Source: Occallatibacter sp. (lineage in GTDB: Bacteria > Acidobacteriota > Terriglobia > Terriglobales > Acidobacteriaceae). From it: a stretch of DNA of 60,145 bases. The position numbers were made by a program, and so were the translations under genes. Positions 51,424 through 59,225 of the stretch are shown in pieces. Every line of letters starts with the position of its first letter. Positions within the stretch are counted from its first letter, which is position 1. The stretch lies in contig JADGNO010000135.1 in the NCBI GenBank assembly GCA_017883405.1, positions 1 to 60,145 on the forward strand. The letters run 5' to 3'. Under the pieces are notes generated by a model, which was not told where the DNA came from, did not search any database, and was given only the letters and a program-made list of their open reading frames with translations.

Positions 51424-51447
51424 TCGGGTGACCCATCCATCTCACAG
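51424..51447. repeat. Family I left half-element
   Basis: CGGGTGACCCATCCATCTCA matches the left arm of the element at 57054 but has no right arm. It stands directly before a complete family I copy. Confidence 0.5.
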
Positions 51448-51457
51448 CCGTATCGCC

Positions 51458-51495
51458 GGGTGCCCCATGTCCCGATTTTGGGACATGGGATAACA
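51458..51495. repeat. Palindromic repeat family I, copy D
   Basis: GGGTGCC-CCATGTCCC, loop GATTTT, GGGACATGG-GATAACA. The third stem position differs from the other copies on both arms (compensated A/T). Confidence 0.8.
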
Positions 51496-51517
51496 AGCCC
51501 CCCAGATCACCACAATC

Positions 51518-51553
51518 AAGCTGATAGTTGATAGCTGAAAGCTGGTAGCTAGC
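51518..51553. repeat. Tandem AGCTGATAGTTG/TAGCTGAAAGCTGGT short repeats
   Basis: About five units of a 7-8 base AGCTGAT/AGCTGAA motif lie in tandem and run up to the stop of the DUF2252 gene (51549). Confidence 0.65.
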
Positions 51554-52877
51554 TCTTCCGCTTCCTCTTCAGCTCCTCCCAATCCTTCACCGTCTGATCC
51601 GCATACTCTGATCCGAACTCGGCCAGCGCGTCAGCAAATCCCCCACCCGCCCCCAGATAGCCCGCAATCATCAATGGATCACCGGACCGCGCATGACCGC
51701 GCGCAAGCAGTTCGCCGCAGACCACGGCGCACGCTTCCAATCCGCCGTTCCTCAGATCCTCTACATCGATTGCGCCTTTGTGATCGTTCAACTGGCGCAC
51801 CAGAAACTGCCGCCCGCCAATATGCGTCCAGCCCAGAAAAGGATCGGACTGCATCTGCATGGCGCGCTGCCCCATCGCTGCGCGCTCGCCGTTATGCTGC
51901 GCCGGGTGCGCGTCCGGAAGATAGGGCGCGTACGCCGATGCCGTTTCTTCCTTGATCTGCAAAAACAGCGGATCGCCTTCTCCGTTGCCCTCGAAATAAA
52001 TGCAGTAGTCGCGCAGACCCACCGAGCCAGTCCCCACAACTTTGAACGCCACATCCACTGGCTTGTAGAGCGAGAGCAAATGCTGCCGTTGCGGCTCCAG
52101 CATTTCGCCATACGGACCGAGCGATCGCACCACCGCCGCGGCCTGCGCCCCGGTTACGCGGCTCAGCAATGGCTTGACCTCTCTGAAGTGCCGTTCCTCA
52201 CCATCGCCTGAACGTTTTTGTTTCATTGGCGCCGTCAACTGCTCCAGCGCATGTTGCGCCGTCGCGCGCTCAGCTTTCATCAGCGCCGCGTGCACCGGCT
52301 CCACACTGTTCAGCCGATGCACCTGGTAGCGGGTCACATCCAGCATCGGCAATTTCGAGAAGGTGCGCATCAGTGCGCAGTAACGCTCAATGCATTTCAC
52401 CACCGCTTCGCGCGCCAACGATTCCTTGTGCCCCGACTCACGACCGGCCACCACCAGCGATGCGGCCATGCGCTTCAAATCCCATTCGAACGGCGCGCGA
52501 ATCGTTTCGTCAAAGTCGTTGATGTCGAAAACCAGTCGCCCATCCGGTGCAGCAAATGCGCCCAGGTTGCGTACGTGCGCATCGCCGCAAATCTGCGCAA
52601 TAATGCCGGTCGAAGGCAACGCCGCAAGATCCGCCGCCATCACCGGCACTGCGCCGCGAAAGTAGCCAAAAGGCGATTGCGCCATCAGCTCATACTTCAA
52701 CTTCACCAGCGCAGGCACTCTGCCTTTCATCGACCGCTCTACCAGCGCAAGCGCACCAACGTTTCTCGACTTTGACTTCAACTCGCCATGGTCGCCGCGG
52801 CCCATCTGCTTGCGCCGTGACTGGCCCATCTGCCGTCGCTCTTCAGGCGTCATGTAATGCATAGCCGGAACATACAC
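51549..52877 (-). CDS. DUF2252 family protein (kinase-like fold)
   Basis: 442 residues from GTG 52877, which has GGAGG five bases upstream; a TTG seven codons earlier overlaps that site. Characteristic motifs are GYFRGAVPVMAADLA, ICGDAHVRNLGAFAAPDGRL, FDINDFDETIRAPFEWDLKR and VGTGSVGLRDYCIYFEGN. GDAHxxN and NDFDE resemble the catalytic loop and metal site of aminoglycoside-phosphotransferase-like kinases. The C-terminus is Lys/Arg-rich. The natural substrate of DUF2252 proteins is not known to me. It is divergent from the DPP IV gene. Confidence 0.85.
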   Translation of the reverse strand: MYVPAMHYMTPEERRQMGQSRRKQMGRGDHGELKSKSRNVGALALVERSMKGRVPALVKLKYELMAQSPFGYFRGAVPVMAADLAALPSTGIIAQICGDAHVRNLGAFAAPDGRLVFDINDFDETIRAPFEWDLKRMAASLVVAGRESGHKESLAREAVVKCIERYCALMRTFSKLPMLDVTRYQVHRLNSVEPVHAALMKAERATAQHALEQLTAPMKQKRSGDGEERHFREVKPLLSRVTGAQAAAVVRSLGPYGEMLEPQRQHLLSLYKPVDVAFKVVGTGSVGLRDYCIYFEGNGEGDPLFLQIKEETASAYAPYLPDAHPAQHNGERAAMGQRAMQMQSDPFLGWTHIGGRQFLVRQLNDHKGAIDVEDLRNGGLEACAVVCGELLARGHARSGDPLMIAGYLGAGGGFADALAEFGSEYADQTVKDWEELKRKRKS

Positions 52878-52957
52878 CCCTTCCTCCGCGCCCTGCAATA
52901 CGAAGCACCCTGCCTTCCGCTATCATCCATAGAAACTCCTTTCATGGAGGAACGTCC

Positions 52958-55165
52958 TTGCCTACGGCATCATTCCGTTTTGTCCTCGCCATCATCTCCG
53001 TCAGTTCAGTGGCTCTCCTCGCGCAGTCCGCGCAAAAGCCCCTCACCGTCGACGCCATCTACGGCCACGGCTCCATCACCGGCACTGCGCCGGAGCAGCT
53101 TACCTGGTCACTCGACGGCAAACACCTTACCTACCTCGACAGCGGACAGTTGATCGATCTCGATCCCGCCTCAGGCCATCCTCATGTATTGATCAGCCGC
53201 GCCAAACTCGCTCCGCTTACCCGCGATGACGCCTCAGAGAAAGATCGCGACCATCGCCAGCGCTACAAAATGGCGGGCTATATCTGGGCGCCCGACTCGC
53301 AACATCTGCTGTTCGACGCCGACGGCCATCTGTGGATCTACGACCTCGCCAACAGCACCGGCATTGAGATCGGATACACAGGCGCGGGCTCCGGCGACGA
53401 TCCAAAATTCTCGCCCGACGGCAAATCAGTCTCATTCCTTCGCGACAACAGCCTCACCGTTGTGCGGCTGCGCGAAACTGGTACGCCCGCAGTCGTCGTG
53501 GCTCCATCCGATAGCCGCGACATTCTCAACGGCAAAGTGGATTGGGTTTACGACGAAGAGCTTGAAACGCGCAGCAATTATTTCTGGTCACCCGATTCAA
53601 CCCATCTCGCGTTTCTGCAGATGAACGAAAAAGAAGTGCCGCGCTATCCCATTGAAGATTGGCTTCCGGCGCACGCAACGCTTGACTTCGAGCGTTATCC
53701 GCAACCCGGCGACCCCAATCCCGATGTGCGCGTCGGAGTAGTCGGCAGCGGTGGCGGTAAACCAGTCTGGATCAAGCTGCCCATTAAAGAAGGGCAGGAT
53801 TACATTCCGCGTTTCGGCTGGGCCGACCGGCGCACCCTGTGGATTGAAACCATCACCCGCGATCACAAGCATCGCGACATTTACCTCGCCGATCCTGAAA
53901 GCGGCCAGGCGCGGTCCGTGCTCCAGATCAGCGACGACAAATTCGTCGACGACAACTACGGCGTTTGGATTGAAGACGGCGCAATCGTGCTCAGCAATTG
54001 GACCGACAGCAACAACCATCTCTACCTCTACAGCTTCGATAAGCAGAGCCCCGGTACCGCCACCGCCAAACTGGTACGGCAATTGACAAGCGGCAACTTC
54101 GACGTAGGAGATATCTACAACGTCGATTTCTCGCGCAAGCAAATTGAGTACGCCTCGAACGAAGGCAATCCCCTCGAACAACAGCTGTGGCGCGTGGATT
54201 TTGACGGGAAGAAAACACAGCTAAGCCACGGCGCAGGCTTCCACAGCGGCAACTTCTCGCCTGAGGGCAGCGGCTTTGTCGATCGCGCATCCTCGCGCAT
54301 CGCCGCGCCCGTTCTTCGCTTGTGCCAGACGGCGGGCAAATGCAACGTGTTCTGGCAAACCCGAGCACTCGAGACCTACCACCTCCGCGCACCAGAACAA
54401 TTTGAAGTCTCAGCCCGCGATGGCAGCAAACTCTACGCCACTCTGCTGTTGCCTGAGGGCGCTGCCAATCCCGCCTCAGTACCGCTCATCGTCAATCCCT
54501 ATGGCGGCCCCGGTTCCCAGATTGTCGGCAACAAGTGGAGCGAGAGTTTGTTCTTCGACGAACTGCTCGCACAACACGGTTTCGCCGTTCTCCATGCCGA
54601 CAATCGCGGTTCGCCCAACCGCGGGCGCGCCTTTGCGCAGGCGGCCTGGCACAACTTTGGCCCCGTGCAGCTTGAAGATCAGTTGACCGTGGTCGATGCT
54701 GCGCTCACAAAATATCCGCAGCTCGATGGCAAACGCCTGGGCTGGTGGGGCTGGAGCTGGGGAGGCACCTTCACGCTCTATGCCATGACGCACTCCGACC
54801 GCTTCCGCGCCGGAGTAGCCGTCGCTCCCGTAACGTCATGGCAGGACTACGACTCCATCTACACCGAGCGTTACATGAACCAACCGGCCGACTTTCCCTC
54901 CGGCTACAAAGACTTCTCTGTCGTCAACTCCGCAGCCAATTTGAAAGGCCGTCTGCTGCTGGTGCACGGCACCGGCGACGACAACGTACACCTCGGCAAT
55001 ACCGTGCAGTTTATCCAGGCGCTCATTCAAGCCGGCATTCCCTACGACCTGCAGATCTATCCCCGCAAAACGCATTCCATCGCAGGCCCGGATGTCCGCA
55101 CGCACTTGTACAACCGCATCCTGGCGCAGTTTGAGCAATACCTCAAATCTCTGCCGGTGCAATAG
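52958..55165 (+). CDS. Exported S9 family peptidase, dipeptidyl peptidase IV-like
   Basis: 735 residues from a TTG start supported by GGAGG seven bases upstream. A signal peptide ends near VALLAQSA. Residues 40-480 form the eight-bladed propeller (LTWSLDGKHLTYLDSGQL; FWSPDSTHLAFLQMNE with the DPP IV-type DEELETR helix). The alpha/beta hydrolase domain has Ser in GWWGWSWGGTF (about residue 600), Asp in GTGDDNVHLGN (about 672) and His in RKTHSI (about 707). GWSWGG replaces the usual GWSYGG. It removes X-Pro/X-Ala dipeptides from peptides in the periplasm or medium. Confidence 0.92.
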   Translation: MPTASFRFVLAIISVSSVALLAQSAQKPLTVDAIYGHGSITGTAPEQLTWSLDGKHLTYLDSGQLIDLDPASGHPHVLISRAKLAPLTRDDASEKDRDHRQRYKMAGYIWAPDSQHLLFDADGHLWIYDLANSTGIEIGYTGAGSGDDPKFSPDGKSVSFLRDNSLTVVRLRETGTPAVVVAPSDSRDILNGKVDWVYDEELETRSNYFWSPDSTHLAFLQMNEKEVPRYPIEDWLPAHATLDFERYPQPGDPNPDVRVGVVGSGGGKPVWIKLPIKEGQDYIPRFGWADRRTLWIETITRDHKHRDIYLADPESGQARSVLQISDDKFVDDNYGVWIEDGAIVLSNWTDSNNHLYLYSFDKQSPGTATAKLVRQLTSGNFDVGDIYNVDFSRKQIEYASNEGNPLEQQLWRVDFDGKKTQLSHGAGFHSGNFSPEGSGFVDRASSRIAAPVLRLCQTAGKCNVFWQTRALETYHLRAPEQFEVSARDGSKLYATLLLPEGAANPASVPLIVNPYGGPGSQIVGNKWSESLFFDELLAQHGFAVLHADNRGSPNRGRAFAQAAWHNFGPVQLEDQLTVVDAALTKYPQLDGKRLGWWGWSWGGTFTLYAMTHSDRFRAGVAVAPVTSWQDYDSIYTERYMNQPADFPSGYKDFSVVNSAANLKGRLLLVHGTGDDNVHLGNTVQFIQALIQAGIPYDLQIYPRKTHSIAGPDVRTHLYNRILAQFEQYLKSLPVQ

Positions 55166-55560
55166 TCACATTCAGTTGTGGCGTTGGGAACAAAAAGGCA
55201 TACCTGCGATCTCAGAGACGAGCCGCCTCAATTACTCAGGCAAATTCGCTAAACTTCGTGGCGTTTGAACAGGTCGTCCTTATCGACTTTGGAACAGTCG
55301 CTGCACTCCAGGCAGCAAATCAGGAGTACGGCCACACCAACAGTGACAAGGACGGCGAGGACACTCGCGTTGACCTCTAGCCAATGAAAAAGTCCCATCA
55401 TAAGTGTTCGGCCTTCTAGCTCCAGATCGGGGCTCCCGGATTGGAGACGCGCCGGGGCTATCTATTTAGACGTAATCTGCGTGCTGTTGAGTTGATTATG
55501 GACTATCTTTCCGCGTTTTAAATTGTATTTTGGGGAATAAAAGGCGAACATAGAGTAACA
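55166..55560. other. Intergenic region with a candidate small gene
   Basis: 395 bases between the peptidase and polymerase genes. Apart from the 50-residue minus-strand ORF described separately I see no RNA gene or repeat. The right end (about 55490-55560) is AT-rich, with TTTTAAATTGTATTTTGGGG, and probably holds the polymerase promoter. Confidence 0.45.
55249..55401 (-). CDS. Candidate 50-residue single-pass membrane protein
   Basis: The ORF reads MMGLFHWLEVNASVLAVLVT, then a continuous hydrophobic stretch, then CCLECSDCSKVDKDD and a basic end. One membrane helix (residues 12-30) is followed by a cluster of four Cys within eight residues and a charged tail: a protein-like arrangement rather than random translation. 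A weak AAGG lies about ten bases upstream of the first ATG. The family is unknown. The Cys cluster might bind metal or be redox-active. It lies alone, convergent with the peptidase gene and divergent from the polymerase gene. Confidence 0.4.
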   Translation of the reverse strand: MMGLFHWLEVNASVLAVLVTVGVAVLLICCLECSDCSKVDKDDLFKRHEV

Positions 55561-57021
55561 ATGGTAATGAATCCCAAATCGGAACCGAACATCCGGCCCA
55601 ATCTCACGCCGGATGATCCCGACATTCAGGACGATTTACCTCAAGAAAATAAAACTGTTGAATCAGCCGACTTCGACGAATCCGATTCTCATGAACTGCT
55701 CCGGGACCTGGCTCCCACCGTTGCCCCAACTCGCTCTGAAGCCCTCCCAGGTCCGTACGTCAACTGGCTCTTCGTCGATCTCAACTCCTACTTTGCTTCG
55801 GTCGAGCAGCAGGTCCGCCCCGAGTTGCGCGGCAAGCCCGTCGGCGTGGTCCCCATGATGGCCGATACCACCGTCTGCATCGCCGCCAGCTATGAGGCCA
55901 AGGCTTTCGGCGTGCGCACCGGAACCGTAGTTGCCGACGCCAAACGCCTCTGCCCCGACATCGTCTTCGTCGAAGGCCGTCACGAGCTCTACACAGAATT
56001 CCATCACCGCATCGTCGAAGCCGTTGAAAGTTGCGTGCCCGTCACCGCCGTCCTGTCCATCGACGAAATGGCCTGCCGCCTCATCGGGCGCGAACGTCCG
56101 CTGCTGGCTGCCATGGACCTTGGCCGCCGCGTTAAAGCGCGCATTACTGAAGCCGTTGGCCCCATGATGCGTAGCTCGGTCGGACTGGCCACCAATCGCT
56201 ACCTGGCAAAAATCGCCAGCGACATGGAAAAGCCCAACGGCCTCGTCGCCCTTCCGCTCGACATTCTGCCTGAGGCTCTCAGCCGCCTCACACTGCGCGA
56301 TCTGCCCGGTATCGGCACCCGCACTGAGAAGCGCCTGAACGATAAAGGCATCACCACCATGCCCCAGTTGCTCGCGCTCAACTGCGAGCAGACCGGCGAG
56401 CTGTGGGGCTCCGTCTGGGGTCAGCGGCTCTGGCACTGGCTGCAGGGCGAGGACTTTGACATGGCCGAGCACGACCATCTCAAGTCCATCAGCCACTCTC
56501 ATGTGCTGGCCCCGGAAATGCGCACGGCAGAGAAAGCCTGGGCCGTCGCGCATAAGCTCCTGCACAAAGCAGCCATGCGCCTGCGTGCAGCCAATCTTTG
56601 GGCGCCAAGCATAGGCCTCGCCATTGGCTTCGCCGTTCCGCGCGGAGAAAAAGCCCCGGTCAGCCGTTTCGGCGTGCCCACCCGTGGCTGGCACAACGAA
56701 ATCCGCCTCAGCGAATGCCAGGACAATCCCACCCTCATCGCAGCCCTCAGCCGACTGTGGGCCAGCTGCCCCGCCGGCGCTGAATACGACCAACCTTACT
56801 TCGTCGGCGTGCAGCTCAACGGCCTGGTTCCTGACCACCTCCACTCGCTCAACCTCTTCGACGCGCTCGATGGCGAGCAGAGCCGCTCCCGCCTGCTCAA
56901 AGCCATGGATGAGCTCAACAACAAATACGGCCTCAGCACTCTTGCCCCCGCCACCATGCTCACGGCCTATAAAGCCGCCCCCACCCGCATCGCCTTCCAC
57001 AACATTCCCGATCTGTTCTGA
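55561..57021 (+). CDS. Y-family DNA polymerase (DinB/Pol IV-like)
   Basis: 486 residues, against about 350-420 for DinB. The first 65 residues are an acidic Asp/Glu/Pro-rich extension. The polymerase core follows: FVDLNSYFASVEQQVRPEL (metal Asp about residue 72), YEAKAFGVRTG, and AVLSIDEMACRL (catalytic D-E about residue 166). RSSVGLATNRYLAKIASDME and LPGIGTRTEKRLNDKGI are the palm and helix-hairpin-helix. All catalytic acids are present, so it should be active in translesion synthesis. The end, HNIPDLF, could serve as a clamp-binding peptide. No imuA or dnaE2 is adjacent. Confidence 0.9.
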   Translation: MVMNPKSEPNIRPNLTPDDPDIQDDLPQENKTVESADFDESDSHELLRDLAPTVAPTRSEALPGPYVNWLFVDLNSYFASVEQQVRPELRGKPVGVVPMMADTTVCIAASYEAKAFGVRTGTVVADAKRLCPDIVFVEGRHELYTEFHHRIVEAVESCVPVTAVLSIDEMACRLIGRERPLLAAMDLGRRVKARITEAVGPMMRSSVGLATNRYLAKIASDMEKPNGLVALPLDILPEALSRLTLRDLPGIGTRTEKRLNDKGITTMPQLLALNCEQTGELWGSVWGQRLWHWLQGEDFDMAEHDHLKSISHSHVLAPEMRTAEKAWAVAHKLLHKAAMRLRAANLWAPSIGLAIGFAVPRGEKAPVSRFGVPTRGWHNEIRLSECQDNPTLIAALSRLWASCPAGAEYDQPYFVGVQLNGLVPDHLHSLNLFDALDGEQSRSRLLKAMDELNNKYGLSTLAPATMLTAYKAAPTRIAFHNIPDLF

Positions 57022-57053
57022 AGCATTTTCAATTCGAGTATCAGCTAAATTCC

Positions 57054-57104
57054 GGGCGCCCCATCCATCTCGTAGTTTCATCACGAGATGGGTGGGATAT
57101 CACA
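57054..57104. repeat. Palindromic repeat family I, long-stem copy F
   Basis: GGGCGCC-CCATCCATCTCGT, loop, ACGAGATGGGTGG-GATATCAC. Same flanks as family I but a different 14-base stem with one G-T wobble. Confidence 0.75.
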
Positions 57105-57110
57105 AACGCC

Positions 57111-57150
57111 GGGTGCCCCAGGTCCGGATTTTCGGACCTGGGATACCACA
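57111..57150. repeat. Palindromic repeat family I, copy E
   Basis: GGGTGCC-CCAGGTCCG, loop GATTTT, CGGACCTGG-GATACCAC. This copy is the closest to the family consensus, with a perfect ten-base stem. It stands seven bases after copy F. Confidence 0.85.
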
Positions 57151-57333
57151 GACCCAAATACAACGAGCTCCAGCTAACTTGCGATATCGCCGCGCAGCGG
57201 CGTGCTGACTCGCTAATTTGCTGGCGATTCGAACAACACCCCCGCCATGATTTATCCTTGCATCTCCACAACTTGCCCTGAACCGGCAAACCCTCGTATC
57301 ATCCGTCGAGAGAAAAGCCAAGAGAGTGCAACT

Positions 57334-57909
57334 ATGAGCGAATCCCAAGACAACCCCAATCTGCGTCTGAAGGGCAGGCTGATGTCCGCCTCGGAGATCG
57401 AGCGTACTCTGGTGCGCCTGGCCCACGAAATCGTCGAAAAAAGTAACGGCAGTGAAGACCTTGCCCTGGTCGGCATCAAGCGCCGCGGCATTCCGCTGGC
57501 CGAACGGCTCGGAAAGCTCATCTCCGGCATTGAGAAGCGGCCAGTCGATACCGGATTTCTAGACATTCAGTTTTATCGCGACGATCTGACCACCGCAGGC
57601 ATTCGTCCCGTAGTCACGCCCGGAGCTATCGGATTCGATATCGAGGGCCGCGACATCGTGCTCTGCGACGACGTGCTCTACACGGGCCGCACCGTGCGCG
57701 CCGCACTCGACGCCCTTTTTGACCACGGCCGTCCTCGCCGCGTTCAGCTCGCCGTGCTCATCGATCGCGGCCATCGCGAATTGCCAATCGAGGCCACCTA
57801 CGTCGGCAAAGCTGTGCCTACCAGCAGCCGCGAAATTATCGAAGTCAAGTTCCACGAGATCGACCAGAACGACCAGGTGCTGCTGGTCGAGTTAGTTCCA
57901 CAAGGCTAA
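57334..57909 (+). CDS. pyrR: Bifunctional pyrimidine regulator / uracil phosphoribosyltransferase PyrR
   Basis: 191 residues from ATG 57334 (MSESQDNPNLRLKGRLMSAS), with AGAGAG upstream; the frame is open to 57247 without support. LVGIKRRGIPLAERL, the DIQFYRDDLT region and the PRPP loop VLCDDVLYTGRTVRAALDAL are typical of PyrR. In Firmicutes PyrR binds mRNA leaders when UMP is high. Its position before pyrB and pyrC suggests similar control, but I found no matching leader hairpin. UPRT activity is also expected from the family. Confidence 0.93.
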   Translation: MSESQDNPNLRLKGRLMSASEIERTLVRLAHEIVEKSNGSEDLALVGIKRRGIPLAERLGKLISGIEKRPVDTGFLDIQFYRDDLTTAGIRPVVTPGAIGFDIEGRDIVLCDDVLYTGRTVRAALDALFDHGRPRRVQLAVLIDRGHRELPIEATYVGKAVPTSSREIIEVKFHEIDQNDQVLLVELVPQG

Positions 57910-57930
57910 GTGAAAAGTACAGGCTGATAA

Positions 57931-58011
57931 GAAGCGAAGGGTTCAGAATTAAGTGAAGAATTCAGTCTGAAGTGAAGGGTACGGGCTTTAGTGAAGAGCA
58001 CGGGCTGAAAT
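57931..58011. repeat. Decayed tandem half-units of repeat family II
   Basis: Four to five imperfect GAAGGGTACGGGCTTTAG-like units stand in tandem, increasingly well kept toward the full element at 58012. The same arrangement occurs at 35174. Confidence 0.55.
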
Positions 58012-58081
58012 GAAGGGTACGGGCTTTAGCCCGTACATCAGCCTTGTCAAAATCAACTGGGCTTTAGCCCCCGAGGGAATG
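58012..58081. repeat. Bipartite palindromic repeat family II, copy 3
   Basis: Left hairpin GTACGGGCTTTAGCCCGTAC, about 25 variable bases, then GGGCTTTAGCCCCCGAGGGA. It lies between pyrR and pyrB. Confidence 0.8.
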
Positions 58082-58163
58082 CGAATCAGAATTCGATTCC
58101 TGCATTCGAGTTCTCGCCGGGAGTCAACGCATGGCAAAGCAAGCCACCAAATTCACCACCAAC

Positions 58164-58200
58164 AAGCTGAAGGCTGAGAGTTGAAATCCGAAAGCTGAAA
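58164..58200. repeat. AGCTGA-type short tandem repeats before pyrB
   Basis: AAGCTGAAGGCTGAGAGTTG and GAAAGCTGAAA lie directly before the pyrB ATG, with no ordinary ribosome site between. Confidence 0.55.
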
Positions 58201-58202
58201 AA

Positions 58203-59225
58203 ATGAATCCCGCCACCGCTGTTCGACGCCCGCTTCACCCACCTCCAGTTCCTGCATCGCCGTTCCCTTATCATCCGGGTTCATTGCTCTCTGTCATGGA
58301 CCTGAACGTTGAAGGCGTCGGCCGCATCCTTGAACGCGCCACCGCCCTTGAAAAGGAAGACCCGCTCAAGCGCGATCACATTCTCGCCAAGCGCCGCATC
58401 GCTCTTCTCTTCTACGAGTCATCCACGCGCACGCGCACCAGCTTCGAACTGGCGGCAAAATCTCTCGGCGCAGACACCACGCTGGTTTCCAATCTCAGCT
58501 CCAGCATTGAAAAAGGCGAAACACTCAAAGACACTGGCCTCACGCTGCGCGCGCTCGGCGCTGAAGCCATCATCCTTCGCCACAACTCATCAGGCGCGGC
58601 GTGGCTGCTTGAGGAATCCACTCGCCTGCCGGTCGTCAATGCGGGCGATGGCATGCACGAGCATCCCACCCAGGCGCTGCTTGATCTGCGCACCATCCTC
58701 GCGCATCTGCGCCAAGGCGCCACCAACGTCACTCCCGAAACTCTCTCCGGCGTCACCATTACCATCGCGGGTGACATCCTTCACAGCCGCGTAGCGCGCT
58801 CCAACATGCTGCTGCTGCCGCGTCTGGGTGCAAAGGTTGTCCTCTGCGGTCCAAAAGAACTGTTGCCCGAAATCGCAACCGGCGCAGGACCCGGCATTGA
58901 GATTGAACGCGACTTTGAAGCCGCCATGCGCCGCTCGCAGGTCATCATGATGCTGCGCATACAGGCCGAACGGCTCGCCGGTCTGCAACTCGACCTGCAG
59001 GAATACAAGGCCAGTTATCAGCTCACCGGCCAACGGCTGGCCGCACTCGCGCCCACTGCACTTGTCTTGCATCCCGGCCCCATCATTCGCGGCATGGAGA
59101 TTACCGCCGGCGTTGCCGACGGCTCGCAGTCGTGCATCCTCGAGCAAGTCACCAACGGCGTTGCCATCCGCATGGCCGTCATGGAGCGGGCGCTTCTGTC
59201 TACTCCGCAAGGAGCACGCGTATGA
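58203..59225 (+). CDS. pyrB: Aspartate carbamoyltransferase catalytic chain
   Basis: 340 residues. The carbamoyl-phosphate loop YESSTRTRTSFELAAKSLG is near residue 75; HPTQALLDL near residue 155 and the C-terminal HPGPIIRGMEI complete the active site. The first 25 residues are Pro-rich and not part of the fold; ATG 58296 inside the domain is too late. The start has no clear ribosome site because an AGCTGA repeat borders it. It catalyses the committed step of pyrimidine synthesis. It overlaps pyrC by ATGA; no pyrI regulatory chain is present. Confidence 0.95.
   Translation: MNPATAVRRPLHPPPVPASPFPYHPGSLLSVMDLNVEGVGRILERATALEKEDPLKRDHILAKRRIALLFYESSTRTRTSFELAAKSLGADTTLVSNLSSSIEKGETLKDTGLTLRALGAEAIILRHNSSGAAWLLEESTRLPVVNAGDGMHEHPTQALLDLRTILAHLRQGATNVTPETLSGVTITIAGDILHSRVARSNMLLLPRLGAKVVLCGPKELLPEIATGAGPGIEIERDFEAAMRRSQVIMMLRIQAERLAGLQLDLQEYKASYQLTGQRLAALAPTALVLHPGPIIRGMEITAGVADGSQSCILEQVTNGVAIRMAVMERALLSTPQGARV

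Larger units (their letters stand above)
57022..57333. other. Repeat-bearing intergenic region upstream of pyrR
   Basis: 312 bases between the polymerase and pyrR genes. It contains two family I palindromes (57054 and 57111). The right part may hold the pyrR promoter, but no clear PyrR-binding leader or attenuator was found. Confidence 0.5.

Noticed and set aside
55663-57084. A 473-residue open frame antisense to the Y-family polymerase gene
   Set aside because: It mirrors the polymerase codons, has no ribosome site or recognisable domain, and the sense strand carries all polymerase motifs. High third-position GC commonly creates such shadows.
57054-57150. Two adjacent palindromes as a possible CRISPR array
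   Set aside because: The units differ in stem sequence, there is no regular spacer, and no cas genes are in the window.
57910-58202. A PyrR-responsive attenuator before pyrB
   Set aside because: The hairpins here belong to repeat families II and III, which also occur next to unrelated genes, and no terminator with a T run was seen.
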